64,000 nt of DNA from Leishmania infantum JPCM5. Taxonomy: Eukaryota; Euglenozoa; Kinetoplastea; Trypanosomatida; Trypanosomatidae. Below, piece after piece: positions 39,396 to 49,660 of the stretch. The notes beneath the pieces were generated by a model that was not told the origin of the DNA, ran no database searches, and was given only the letters and a program-made list of their open reading frames with translations. The position numbers and the translations under genes were made by a program. The stretch's first letter is position 1; every line of letters begins with the position of its first letter. The stretch is taken from assembly GCF_000002875.2 (NCBI RefSeq), contig NC_009403.2:413001-477000 (forward strand). Reading direction: 5' to 3'.

Positions 39396-40968
39396 GTGAT
39401 CCTTTTCGGCCTCCCCACAGGGATCGGCCCGAGGCCCTTCTCTCTCCATCATGGTGGTGGACCGGCTGAGTGCGCAGCGCATCAAGACCCCCGGACTACG
39501 CCGCGCCTTCTTCGCTGATGACCTCGCACTCCTCACATTCTCCACAGCGAAAGATGTCACGCGAACCACACTACGATCCGCCCGCTGGAGGGCGGAGCAC
39601 TGGACACGGGAGCACTTCGTGGAGCTGAGTGCCCCCAGAACGAGGTGCTGCACACTCTTCGGCGCGCGACACCGAAGTCAACTGCACACCTCTCCGCCCT
39701 CACGCGAGCAGACCACCTCGCGCATTTGGCGCGGCAGGTGTGCAGGCCGGATCACGGTGCCGCCACAATGCCTCTGCAGCTCTCATACGGGCATGCAGGC
39801 AGGCATCCGATCAGAAGTCGCCGCGATGCTCTACTGCCACCATGCACTCGTAGGCACCGCGGCAACAGGCTGCGGCCGCCTTGCTTGCAGCTGTCGCACG
39901 GAGTGTGAGGGAGTGGAGCTGGGGCTCGACCTGCTGCGGACACAGCACCAGCGCCGAAGACACAGGCAATCGAGCGTGGCTGCGCACTCGCTCTCCCTCC
40001 TCACGACGCTCCGCACCGGCCTGACAGCGGTGGAGGATGGCACATCGCGACGCATTGGCGGGGGGGCACAGGTGCCGGGTCTGCTGGCCTGTCGCGTTCG
40101 CCCCTCACTCCAGCCCGTCTCTGGCCCTTGGGAGCTGGTGCACAACGACGTGGCGGGCACGCTTGCAAAGCCAGCCATGCCAGGGGCGCCGACGCCGACT
40201 GCATGGATTGCGGACCCGGCCACCGGTCTCACACGCCAGGCCGACAGCCCCCGCTACGGCACTACACGATGCGACACGCGCTCCTTGCCGGCGTCTGTCC
40301 CGCACCGAAGCGCAGGCAGGCGGTGCAGCAGGCGGCACCGCCACCCCTCCCCTGCCTGTGTTCGCTGTGAGGGCGGCATACCAGGCGCTGTGCCCGGTAT
40401 GCTACGCGAGATTCGCGGGTTGCTCGAAGCCCGAAGCGCAGCGCGCTTCGCGCTGTGGTCTTGCGCGCAGTGATGCGGCTACGCGCACATCTGCCTCGCG
40501 CTGCATGCGCTTCCCCTGTCGCGTGTCTATGGCTGCCCCCCCTCCCCCCTGTGTGCCCCTTCACAACGGCAAGCCGTGAGCTCGCTGTGCGCAGACACAC
40601 GCTTACGCGCGGGTTCAGGAGAGGGTGGAATGCCCCTGCCGCCACAGACGCACGCCACGGCCGTCACCCTCGAGGGCAGGACCTTGGACGCGGCATGCTT
40701 TGCATCGAGGCGTGCTGTCCATCCGAGTCGCCTGTCTGGCGCCGATCGCGCAGCACGCATCCGAGAGGAGGTGCGAGGAAAGGACAAGAAGAGCCGTTTG
40801 GTCGCACGGCCCTGATGCGACGGCAGGACGGCATGACCCAGACGACGACGATACAGCCGTATCCCTGCGAAGGCGGGTGAGCTATGGTTGTGTGTGGTTG
40901 TGTTTGTGTGTGCGAGTGTACTCGTGGACCTGGCTGTGGTGGACTTTCCGGGCACGCAAAAAAAAAAA
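39396..40968 (+). mobile_element. Degenerate ingi-clade retroposon (DIRE-like) with RT and RNase H remnants
   Basis: A 5'-truncated dead non-LTR element starting within the reverse transcriptase. A degraded G-x-P-x-G-x-x-x-x-P-x-x-x motif lies at ~39400-39450. Next come VVDRLSAQ and FFADDLALL (F-A-D-D at 39511-39522), the catalytic RT box, then FSTAKDVTRTTLRSA and WTREHFVELS, in the order seen in ingi/L1Tc. An RNase H-like end motif VHNDVAGTLAK is at 40138-40170. A CPVC finger-like remnant (40391-40402) is in another frame, so the coding sequence is broken. It ends in A11 at 40958-40968. The frame 39451-40473 remains open but mixes true and shifted sequence and should not be called a gene. 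The element lies ~170 bases after the small membrane protein gene, probably inside its 3' UTR or the following spacer. Confidence 0.85.
40654..40968 (+). repeat. Shared retroposon 3' module, copy 2
   Basis: 315 bases ending in A11, about 98% identical to 20991-21304: six substitutions and one extra G. It has the same orientation and lies about 19.7 kb downstream of copy 1. Confidence 0.85.
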
Positions 40969-41354
40969 GGAAGCAAAACCAACTGTGGAGGAGTGCGTCC
41001 GGAGCGGCTCTTCTCGCTTCCATCATCCTTGTTCTCTCCTCCATTTGGCGCGGCGGTGTCTTTCGCTCTCCTAGGCCCCTCCTCCCTCCCTCCCTCCCTC
41101 TTGTGTCTGCCCGCCTGCCCGTGCCCTCATCACCTTAACGACACCCGCACTCCAGCATCTACCCACTCGTTGACGGATAGGCACGCGCCACTCCTGTGCG
41201 CGACGCTGATGTTTGCGCACGCCTCTTCGTCTCTCTCGCCTCGTTTCTACTTTTTCCTCCCTCAGCTCTTTGCGAAAGCGGCTACTTGCAAACCGTGTAC
41301 CCACGCGCACACCGCTCATCACACTTTCTTGGAAATTCCGCATCACAGGTCAAG
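40969..41354 (+). other. Short intergenic region with splice signal
   Basis: Follows the A-run of the retroposon directly. It has (CCCT)n-like sequence at ~41080-41102 and a clear pyrimidine tract at 41219-41262 with CAG at 41263-41265. No gene seen. Confidence 0.55.
41219..41265 (+). promoter_or_regulatory. Polypyrimidine tract and trans-splice acceptor
   Basis: A CT-rich tract with TTTTTCCTCCCT just before CAG (41263-41265), leaving an 89-nt leader without any ATG before the start codon at 41355. One of the cleanest acceptors in the window, and it rules out the upstream part of the open frame. Confidence 0.65.
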
Positions 41355-44300
41355 ATGAACGACTACGATGAACTCTACGAAGACGACTTCGAGGATGACG
41401 AGCTTGGCTCTGTCGCCGCCAAGTCGGCCTCGTGCCGCGCTGCGTCCATGTCAACGCCGCATCACTCTGTTCCTGCTACCCACGGAACGGCCTCAAAGGG
41501 CGGAGTGGTAAACTCCACAGCCGCGGGCCATAGCGGTGCCGCAGCTAAGCCTGGGATGGAGAGTGCTCCACGACGGCCCATGTGTTCCTTGGGCTCCAGC
41601 TTCTCCAGCTACCAATCATCTTCGGCTGACCCGCTGCTGCGGTCAGCACACGAGCTCTGCTCCTCCTCGTCGCACTCCTCGTCCACGTCGTCGTCCCGAC
41701 ATCACACGAACCCTAAGCACCCTACCAAGGACAGCGGCAGCACTCCATCTGCTGCAGAATCCGTCAAAGGCCATCGAGGCTCGCCGGGCACCGATGGCGC
41801 CAACGCTGTAGTGGTCGCGTCTGGTTTTGTTCGCACACCCACGTCGCCAAGCAACCTCAGCGCTGTCACCCGCGCCTCTGCGCGCCCCTCCGTTGCACAA
41901 ATGCCTGGGCAGCGCGAAATCGCCTCTAGTGGCGCCCCAAAGGCGTACGCCAAGCTCGACAGTGATGACGGGGCGCAGGTGGTCGCCAGCATGGGTGGGA
42001 AGCAGCTGCTACCGACGTCTCCTTCCGAGGCGTCAGCGACCGAAACCGCGGCGTCCTCTTGCACCTCCTTTCACTCAACGTCACACGCTTCCTTGTCGCC
42101 GGGCCGCGCTGAATCCTCGCGCCACGGTATGCCGAGTGCCGGGAGCGGCAGCGTCTCGGAAACGGGCGCAAAACACCTCCAACGCGTCAAGTTCGCGGGG
42201 CACGCCTCGCGAAGCTCGTCGGACTCATCCTGCAGTAGCGACGATGATGGCGGTAGCGGCTGTGGGCGGCGTCACGGCACCTCTCCGCCCCCCTTCGCCT
42301 CCGCCGCAGCGCCCCCGGCGGCCGCGGTGGAGCCTGGCATTGAGGCACCGGTCACGCGTAATGTCTCCGCCGAGCGTCGCCACTCCAGAAGCGGCTCGAC
42401 CACAACCTATAGTAGAAAAAAGTTGCTACACCAGTCGAACTACACCTCGGTGGGTGTGCTGGAAGAGGACGACGACCGCGGTCATCGCCGCACCCCGGCC
42501 GAGATCGACGCTGCAGCGGCCCCAGTCGATGATGAAGAGGAGGGAGAGGAGGGCCACGAGGACGCAAACGCCAGCGACACCATGTCACTCGTGGCGACAG
42601 TGGCAGCACAGCGGCAACGCTTGGCCTCCTCGCCGTCGGGTGCCCGCTCGGACTTCTTCACGAGCCTCACCCCATCCACCTCTGCGGGCTCGTCGCTTAC
42701 GAGCCACCAAACCCCCTCCCTCCACACCACTACGGCAACGCCATCATCCTCAATGGCACCGACGACACGCTCCTCATCGAATCGTGTGCCGCCGCAGAGC
42801 GGGCCTGACAGCTTTAGTGCTCACAGCAGCAGCAGCCCAAAAAACTCAGCCTCTGCTGTGGCACTGCAAACCTCAAGCAGCAACGCCTCCCCACCTAGAT
42901 CTGCTTTACCCGAAGCCGCACCAAAGACGCGAGCGGCAAGCGGTGCTGCACTGCGCGGCGCCATTCAGCGGCGTCAGGTCGCCACCGTTTGCAAAGATGC
43001 GATGGATGCACGGCTCTTGGATGGTGTCGGCGACTCACAGCGATCATATGACGACAGCAGTGGCATCGGCACCGACGAGGGTCATGTGAAGAAAAAGCCG
43101 CAGAGAGATGCGAGGTCGAAACAGCTGTCGCCGCCGCTCCCGCCGTCGAGGACCTCCCAGCTTTCGACCACGACGTCCGAAGATGCCTCCCTTTCTAAAG
43201 TGGGCACCGCAAAGACCAAAGGGCACACGAAAGCGTCGACCACGGCGGCCAAGGACGGCGACGCGCCTGAGTCGGGCGAGCGTGCGGCGCTGCTGGCGCG
43301 CGTGGCGCAGCTCCGCGAGGAAATAGCCACGTGGGACAGTCGCATTGCACGGCAGCGCGCCTTAATGAGAGCAGAGGCGGGGCGGTCGGGCGGTGCGGCG
43401 GCTTCCTCGCCAAAGTGTCGCTCCGCCGACGGTACAGGCGTGGCACGAAGACGCGGGGGCTCGAACGGCGGCAAGCGGCGCTCTGAGTCGGTGGAGCAGG
43501 CGCTACACACGCAGGCCGACGCCAAGGGCGACGGTCGTCCCGCCAACGCACGACTCACGAAGCTGAGGCAGGAAAACGAGCAGCTCGAGGCCCAGTACGC
43601 GCGCCAAGGCGCCGGGGGGGCGGAGATGAACGTGCAGGCGCTCGTGGTGCGGGCAGACATCCAGCTGCAAAAAGTTCGGCTGCGGCTAAAGGAAGTCACG
43701 GCCGTGCGCCGCGCTCTCGAAAACCGCGACAAGCGTGCTGCGCACACCATCAAAGAGGTGCACCGTCGCATGCCGACGGCCGATGAGCTGGAGGAGCGGC
43801 AGCACAACGAGGGTATTTACTCACGCAAGGGTCTGCTGCGCACGGTGAAGGAGCTCAAGGAGAACCTCGAACGCACACGCGCGGCGACCAAGATGATGAA
43901 GGCCATGTGCGCTGAGCTCGAAGCGCACGTGCGGCGCAAGCACCTGTCGTCCATCACGCCGAAGGAGTACGAGGCACTCTGCGCCACTCGTGACGCCAAT
44001 GCGAAAGCGATTGAGAAGCACAAAAATGCCATCTCCGTCTACACAATCGCCTTCGCGCATGAACTGCGCAACGGCTCGAAAGCCGCGTGTGGTGGCGATG
44101 CTGGGGTTTGTGCTACGCAGTCAAGTCGCAGCTCCTGCACGACGTCGCCATTCAAGCCCGCCATCTCGCCAGCTCGGGCGGGGGCGATAGTGAAAGAGCA
44201 GCAGCAAATAATTGCCGAGCACGAGGCGAACAAGGCTGACCGTCTGCTTCAACAGAAGAGGACACTGCTGGACCGCAAGCAGGAGCTGCAGGCAAGCATC

Positions 44301-45284
44301 AACACGCTGTCGCAGCGTGTGGAGAAGTACAACGAGCAGATCAAGGCGAATCACGCGCAGGCAGGGCTCAGCTACTTCGATGCCAATTCTGCTACTGCTG
44401 CCAATGCTGGCGCGCCCCTGTACGCCGTCGGTGGCAGTGGCCCAACCCGCTCGACGCCGGCGACGACGTCAGCGGTGTCTGCGCGAGATGGCGGCGTCCT
44501 GGTTGCGGGAAGCGGTGCTGTGGCGGCGCGCAAGGAGTCGCTGCGAGATGTACTGCGCTCTCCCGTGAAGCGTCGCATTCAGGCAATGGCCGCGGCGGCA
44601 GAGGCGAAGGGCGGAGGCGGCACGGCGCGCAAGAGAACCCGGGAAACTGCGAATGGTCCCGCTGCACTTTCGAGCCTTGGCTTCGACGCTCTCCCAGCGC
44701 TGGTGCAGACGGGCAAGCGCGCCGCACGCGCCGAGCACCGGGCATCTTTGCCTGCCCTGACAGCGGTGTTAGACTCACCAGTAAAGGGGGCGGCGGCCCA
44801 GATGGGCAGCAGCATCGAAGCTGGTGGCGAGATGTCAACCTCACCACGCGATGCCATCGAAGAGGAAGCTGACGACCGCGACAGCATCGAGGCCGTGCTG
44901 CGCAAGATCGACGCGGACAACGAACGACTTGGTTATGATGTGTTTGGGTTGGAGGGCAGAGAGAGAGCCGCGCCGCCGGCGTTCCTGCAGAATCTTCATG
45001 ACGCCGACGCGGTGAAAGCGGCGGGCAACGTCCCCGGTGATGGTGGCACATTTGAGGAGGAGTCGGTGCCTCACAAAGTCAAAGAAGGTTACAGCGGTGG
45101 CTACGCCGGTGGAGCCGGTCACCACGATCATGCCACCAGCGCGGCGGAACGCCGGCATGGTGTTTATGACAGGGCAGTGCAGGGCGAGCCACCAATGGAG
45201 GAAGAGGAGGCAGAAGAGGAACTCAGTGCCGGCAAGAGTGACGAGTCTGGGAGGTCGACGCCTGAGTGGCTGCGGGACGGCTAG
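41355..45284 (+). CDS. Acidic-headed coiled-coil protein, unknown
   Basis: 1,309 residues from the ATG at 41355, the first ATG after a good acceptor. The N-terminus (NDYDELYEDDFEDDELG) is an acidic cluster with aromatics, of a kind often seen in ciliary or cytoskeletal proteins of trypanosomatids. Residues ~20-640 are Ser/Ala/Thr-rich and probably disordered, with an acidic patch at ~390-405. A long coiled coil runs from ~642 (ALLARVAQLREEIATW) to ~1,005, including KGLLRTVKELKENLERT and LLDRKQELQASINTLSQ, broken by a short Ser-rich loop near 925. The tail is disordered, contains a basic cluster (GTARKRTRET) and ends in an acidic segment. No named family recognised; a structural or cytoskeletal role is a guess from composition only. 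Confidence 0.82.
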   Translation: MNDYDELYEDDFEDDELGSVAAKSASCRAASMSTPHHSVPATHGTASKGGVVNSTAAGHSGAAAKPGMESAPRRPMCSLGSSFSSYQSSSADPLLRSAHELCSSSSHSSSTSSSRHHTNPKHPTKDSGSTPSAAESVKGHRGSPGTDGANAVVVASGFVRTPTSPSNLSAVTRASARPSVAQMPGQREIASSGAPKAYAKLDSDDGAQVVASMGGKQLLPTSPSEASATETAASSCTSFHSTSHASLSPGRAESSRHGMPSAGSGSVSETGAKHLQRVKFAGHASRSSSDSSCSSDDDGGSGCGRRHGTSPPPFASAAAPPAAAVEPGIEAPVTRNVSAERRHSRSGSTTTYSRKKLLHQSNYTSVGVLEEDDDRGHRRTPAEIDAAAAPVDDEEEGEEGHEDANASDTMSLVATVAAQRQRLASSPSGARSDFFTSLTPSTSAGSSLTSHQTPSLHTTTATPSSSMAPTTRSSSNRVPPQSGPDSFSAHSSSSPKNSASAVALQTSSSNASPPRSALPEAAPKTRAASGAALRGAIQRRQVATVCKDAMDARLLDGVGDSQRSYDDSSGIGTDEGHVKKKPQRDARSKQLSPPLPPSRTSQLSTTTSEDASLSKVGTAKTKGHTKASTTAAKDGDAPESGERAALLARVAQLREEIATWDSRIARQRALMRAEAGRSGGAAASSPKCRSADGTGVARRRGGSNGGKRRSESVEQALHTQADAKGDGRPANARLTKLRQENEQLEAQYARQGAGGAEMNVQALVVRADIQLQKVRLRLKEVTAVRRALENRDKRAAHTIKEVHRRMPTADELEERQHNEGIYSRKGLLRTVKELKENLERTRAATKMMKAMCAELEAHVRRKHLSSITPKEYEALCATRDANAKAIEKHKNAISVYTIAFAHELRNGSKAACGGDAGVCATQSSRSSCTTSPFKPAISPARAGAIVKEQQQIIAEHEANKADRLLQQKRTLLDRKQELQASINTLSQRVEKYNEQIKANHAQAGLSYFDANSATAANAGAPLYAVGGSGPTRSTPATTSAVSARDGGVLVAGSGAVAARKESLRDVLRSPVKRRIQAMAAAAEAKGGGGTARKRTRETANGPAALSSLGFDALPALVQTGKRAARAEHRASLPALTAVLDSPVKGAAAQMGSSIEAGGEMSTSPRDAIEEEADDRDSIEAVLRKIDADNERLGYDVFGLEGRERAAPPAFLQNLHDADAVKAAGNVPGDGGTFEEESVPHKVKEGYSGGYAGGAGHHDHATSAAERRHGVYDRAVQGEPPMEEEEAEEELSAGKSDESGRSTPEWLRDG

Positions 45285-47539
45285 CGGGTGAACCGCAGCA
45301 TTGTTCTCCCCATCCCTAACTTCCTCCCCACTGCCGTCACAGCGTCCCCTCTCTCGCTCGACTTCTCTCTCTATCCTGCCATCCATCCTGACACCTCCAA
45401 GCCAGCGCGCTCCATCAATGCCTCCAGCTGCTCCCCACCCCCTCACCCACCCACCCATGGTGCCTTTGTGTGCCTCCTGCAGCCCGTCGCGGCTGATGCG
45501 AGCACCGCTTTCGGCGCATAATTTGTTGGTTGCTGTTTTTATTTTCAGTAGGGGCGCGCTGCGTGCGCGTACGCGTAAAGTGCGGACGGGCGGTGGTCCA
45601 AGCTTACTGAGCGAGAGAGAGACACGCACACCGTGCTGGTGCGTGCCTGTATAATTAGATGCTCTATATAGAGACAGCAGAATGCAACGAGACGAAATGT
45701 GAGAGAGGGAAGGCGAGAGGCGGAACGGCAAGAGCCGCAGACGGGGGGGGGAAGACGAGCAGGCAAGGTGGGAGCCTCACCTCATCACTCGGTCTTCGCC
45801 TGTTTTCCTCACATATGTGCATACGTCTGCGCGCACCGGCTTCTGTATCGCCGGTGGGGCCTCGTTCTTCTGTTCTTTCTGATCCTCTTGCTTGCCGTTT
45901 TTCCCAGCGCTTGAGCCGTCGTCCACACCCACATACACAGACGCACGGGCAGTGCGTCTCTGTATGTGGGTGTGTGTGCTCCACTTCTCTTCCAGTCGTC
46001 GTTGTTGGGTGTGCTCGGTGCATGTATGGCCGGTGTGTAGATAAAGCGCCGCCTCTTCTCCTTCGGATGGTCTGTCCTTGTGTTGCGTATATGTGCATGT
46101 ACAGAAATATGCACACGCACACATCTCTATGCATGTATATATGTATATGTGTGTATATAGATGTATATGAACATGTTTGCGGGCAAGGGGGCATGGCGTA
46201 ACAGCCTATCCCTCGTATACGTGTGTGTGTGTGTGTGTGCGTGTATGGATGTGTGTATATATATAATATAGAATGCATTTGTGCATATTTGTGTCTCTGG
46301 CCGTGTACGCTACCTGTATCTTCTAGTCGTCGCCCTCTTTCTCTGTCGCTCGCTGCGGCTGTTTACGGCCCTCTTCTCCATGACGCCTCTGATGCTCGAC
46401 TGCCCTTCTCTTTCTCTGCGCCGTGTGTGCATCTGTACGCGCGCTCGCGGTTTACACGCCTCCCGGCAAAGGTCTAGAAGCCCCCTCTATTGTTGTTGCT
46501 ATACACTGCCACCACTCTCTGTTCATCAGTTTCTCGCGGTGCTCCGCCCAAGCCTTCGCTCTCCCTCTCTCGCCACCATCACCGCCACCGCCACCCACAC
46601 CCCTGGCGTCTCTTCAAGGTCAACAACGTCGGTGGTGGATCGGAAAGGATGTAAAGATGCACGAGCGATTTAAGACATGCAAGATCCGATGACGCCTCCG
46701 TCAGGTTGCACTTTACATGGAGTATTGTGTGTTTTTTTTTCTGCGGATGTGTATGCTCGTGTGTGTGTGTGTGTACTTGTGTGTCAAAGCCGCACACGCG
46801 CCGTCGCCCATTCGTTGACCTGTGCCCAATGTCTTGTCGACTCCTCGTCCAACCGTCGCTCTCCGTGACGCCAAACATTTTCTCATCTCTCACCCCCTTC
46901 CTCCGACGGCACCTTGCTGTCGCCGTTGTCGCATACATACCCGCACACCAGCAACGCAAAGAGCCAGCGCAGCGCCCATCAAGGCCTGAGCTCTTCCGCT
47001 CCCGAAGCTCCGCCCACCTTCAGTCAACATCACGTCAAGCGCACTCAGCGCCACGGCAACGAGTTGAGCACTTGCGAAGGCGCGCGCAGACGTAAACACT
47101 TATACGCACACACTAGAGCGTCTCCTCGGCCTCCCCACACGGCCACGCTCAACCAAACCGCAAACACGCGCACTAGACATAGTCCATGATCCTACATAAA
47201 AGTGCATAGATCGATTTGTGGAGGGAAAGAGTGAGAGCGGTGGACCGACAGCAGCCTTGTCACTTCGTGTCTCTCTGTGCCGACGGGCCTGAAAACGTTC
47301 CACACCTAAAACCTTTTAAACTCGTATCGCCCGTGACGTCGTCTGTCGTGAGTAGTCCTTGCCCTCGCCACCCCCCCCTCTCAGCCCCTCTCGTCTTCGT
47401 CGTTGGGTGCTCGTGTTGCAGCTAACGGGCCTTGTTGTCTTCTTTGATTGCACACTTACATGTGTATATCGCGCTGTTCAGCGCTGCCGCCGCCTCCCCT
47501 CCACCCCACCGCGCACTTGGTTATCGCACAGCTCTGTCG
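45285..47539 (+). other. 2.3-kb intergenic region with AT-rich microsatellites
   Basis: No gene recognised. It contains (TATG/TATA)n sequence at about 46128-46172 and again at ~46256-46272, (TG)n at ~46221-46240 and ~46758-46775, and T8 at ~46732. Pyrimidine-rich sequence at ~47484-47512 precedes AG at 47530-47531. The AT-rich microsatellites stand out strongly from the GC-rich surroundings. Confidence 0.5.
46128..46272 (+). repeat. AT-rich TATG/TG microsatellite cluster
   Basis: Runs of ATGTATAT-type units, a (TG)n stretch and a TATATATATAATATA segment lie within 150 bases. No coding potential seen. Confidence 0.7.
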
Positions 47540-48574
47540 ATGTCCAGCAGTGAGAAGAAGCATGCCGCGTGGGTGGATGTAGTCGCCGGCGGCTTTGGCG
47601 GGGCGCTCGCCAAGTCTCTCCTCAGTCCTTTTCAACGCATCGTCGTACTGCAGCAACTCGGGCAGCACAAGAGCTACAGCATCGCCCAACTGGTGCGTCA
47701 CATATATGCGCAGGAAGGCTTGAAAAGCTTCTGGCGCGGCAACCTCACCTCGATGGTGATTCGAGTGCCGTACAGCGGCATTCAGTTTTTGCTCTACACC
47801 CAGCTCAAGTTCTTCTTCCAAGATTGGCTGGATCGTCGTCATGCCGCCGCGGCGCTGTCTGGCCACCAGGCGGACGGTAGTAGCGATAACGACAACGCGT
47901 CCAGCGCCGCGACATCGCGCGGGCTGGGGATGGAGAAGTTCGTCATGAAGTGCGGCGCCGGCGGCATCTCGGCCACGATCGCCGGCGCTGCCGTCTACCC
48001 GGGCGAAGTTGTCCGCCTCCGCCTCATGTCTGGCGAGAAAAAGTTTACCGGCATTGCTCATACGTGCGGGCTCGTTTATCGGGAGACGCGCTCGCTGCGC
48101 AACTTCTACCGCGGCCTCGGGGCGTCGCTCATGCAGCGCGTGCCAGACATCCTAGTCAGCTTCGCTACGTACGAGACGATCAAGTACGCCGTGCTGGACA
48201 GCCCCGACCCGCTCCTCTTCAAGGACAATGACGCGGCGCGAAACGTGCTGTCAACGATGGTCGGTGGCTCCGCCGCGGCGATAGCCTCCATCCTCGTAGC
48301 GTTCCCACTCGACGTAGCGAAGCGGCGCATCGGCATGTCTGGCCAAGGCACCGACAAGACAGTTTACCGCGGTGTCGGCGACTGCCTGCGACAGATCTAC
48401 GCCAAGGAGGGCGTCCGTGGCTGGTACGCTGGGGCCTTTGTCGAGGCGGTGCGGTGTGTGCCGCAGGTGATCCTCATGTGGATGTTCATCGAGGTCATCC
48501 AAAAGAAGTTGTCACCCTACGCGAGAGTGGCATCCGCCGAAGACGAGATGGCGAAGCGGAAGAAGGGTCCTTGA
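47540..48574 (+). CDS. Mitochondrial carrier family (SLC25) transporter
   Basis: 344 residues from the ATG at 47540; the frame upstream starts at a non-ATG codon and is spacer. Carriers of this family exchange metabolites or nucleotides across the mitochondrial inner membrane through three ~100-residue repeats of two helices. Repeat 2 and 3 signatures P-x-[DE]-x-x-[KR] are intact: P154-G-E156-V-V-R159 and P256-L-D258-V-A-K261. Repeat 1 has P30-F-Q32-R-I-V35, lacking both the acidic and the basic residue. Typical Trp/Arg-containing loops follow each repeat (GLKSFWRGNLTSMVIRVPYS; RNFYRGLGASLMQRVP; GVRGWYAGAFVEAVRCVP). A Ser/Asp/Asn-rich insert lies at ~115-130. The general pattern is closest to the nucleotide/CoA-type subgroup as far as I can judge, but the substrate is not determinable here. 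The C-terminus is basic. Confidence 0.93.
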   Translation: MSSSEKKHAAWVDVVAGGFGGALAKSLLSPFQRIVVLQQLGQHKSYSIAQLVRHIYAQEGLKSFWRGNLTSMVIRVPYSGIQFLLYTQLKFFFQDWLDRRHAAAALSGHQADGSSDNDNASSAATSRGLGMEKFVMKCGAGGISATIAGAAVYPGEVVRLRLMSGEKKFTGIAHTCGLVYRETRSLRNFYRGLGASLMQRVPDILVSFATYETIKYAVLDSPDPLLFKDNDAARNVLSTMVGGSAAAIASILVAFPLDVAKRRIGMSGQGTDKTVYRGVGDCLRQIYAKEGVRGWYAGAFVEAVRCVPQVILMWMFIEVIQKKLSPYARVASAEDEMAKRKKGP

Positions 48575-48848
48575 TGCGTGCAGCGCTCTGCGCCCCCGTC
48601 CCCCCACCCTCGCATCCCTCTCTCCATCTTTTACGCCACGCCCTTTCGGGGTCTCTTTTCACGTGCAGCATGGAGGAAAAGGGGGAGAGAGGACCAAACG
48701 CACGACGCCTGCCACACCCGCGTCAAGGTGTTTGCTGGAGGATCGAATAGGCGCATGTCCGTAAGTAAGTGGGCGTGTTGTCTCCTCGCGTGTTCAGCGG
48801 ATGACGTAGACTGTTGTGGATGTCGCATGTGTTGTGTGTTGTGTGTGT

Positions 48849-48867
48849 GGGTGTGTGGGTGGGTGGG
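48849..48867 (+). repeat. G-quadruplex motif (loops of 5, 1 and 1)
   Basis: GGGTGTGTGGGTGGGTGGG: four G-triplets in 19 bases inside a TG-rich run, on the transcript strand, in the spacer downstream of the carrier gene. Confidence 0.55.
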
Positions 48868-49618
48868 CGTGCGTGTGTCATCCGTTGCGTCTTTCGAATG
48901 TTGTGATGTTGGTGCGGTCGTGTTGATCTCTCTGTGCGCGTGCATACTTCGCGTCCCCGTTGTTGTTGTTGAAAAGGATGGAATCGGTGCGCTGATGCGT
49001 CTCGACGCGTCTGTGAAAGCGAAGTACCGGTGCGAGACGGAGGGGGGATGCCCAGCGGTGCCGGTGCGTCCGTCTGCATGTGTGCCTCCCGCAGCACGAC
49101 CTGGACCGAATCGCTTCCGCGTTCCTTTCTTTTCTGTCGTGGAGGGTGGGTGGGCGGGTCGCCTGTCACGCATGTAAGGACTGTCACCATGTCTTGGCAT
49201 GCCTGGCTAATTCCTTGTGCAGGAACGCGCACAAGGCACAGCGTGACACCCGCGCGCACGAGTCCATGCATGTGCCTGACGGGGACTGCATACGTAGGCA
49301 GCTGCCTCTTGCAATAAAGGGAGAGGGGCATGGAAGGCGCTGGTGCTCTCCCCGTTCGCTCCGATTAGGGTGTGCTCCGTTGCTTCTATCCCACGCCATC
49401 CTCCTCGCCTGCCCGTCCTGCCCGCTCTCCCTCCGCTGCCCGCACCTCGCTCAACACAAGTGTAAGCAATACATACAGAGCAAGATAGGTCGACGCCACA
49501 CAGCTCAGCCGTCGGTCGCGCGTCCACCTTGCCGTCTTCCTTCCGCTCGTAACTCTCCATCACCACCCAACCACCCACGCACACCCCTGCCTCGCCTCAC
49601 CAAGCGTCGCCTACACAG

Positions 49619-49660
49619 CTCTCTTTCCCTTTCTCTTTTCCACCCACGCTGACGCGTCAG
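49619..49660 (+). promoter_or_regulatory. Candidate polypyrimidine tract and trans-splice acceptor for RPN9
   Basis: A CT-rich run (CTCTCTTTCCCTTTCTCTTT core) is followed by AG at 49659-49660, 142 bases before the ATG at 49803. Confidence 0.5.

Noticed and set aside
39451..40473. 340-codon open frame as a protein gene
   Set aside because: It covers reverse transcriptase and RNase H remnants, but the true frame changes within it (CPVC remnant is in another frame) and the element is 5'-truncated. It is a dead retroposon.
41827..43089. 420-codon frame overlapping the coiled-coil gene on the same strand
   Set aside because: Arg/Pro/His/Ser-rich product typical of an out-of-frame reading of GC-rich coding DNA.
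44841..45731. 296-codon minus-strand frame
   Set aside because: Antisense shadow of the coiled-coil gene end and spacer; its N-terminal part comes from CT-rich spacer.
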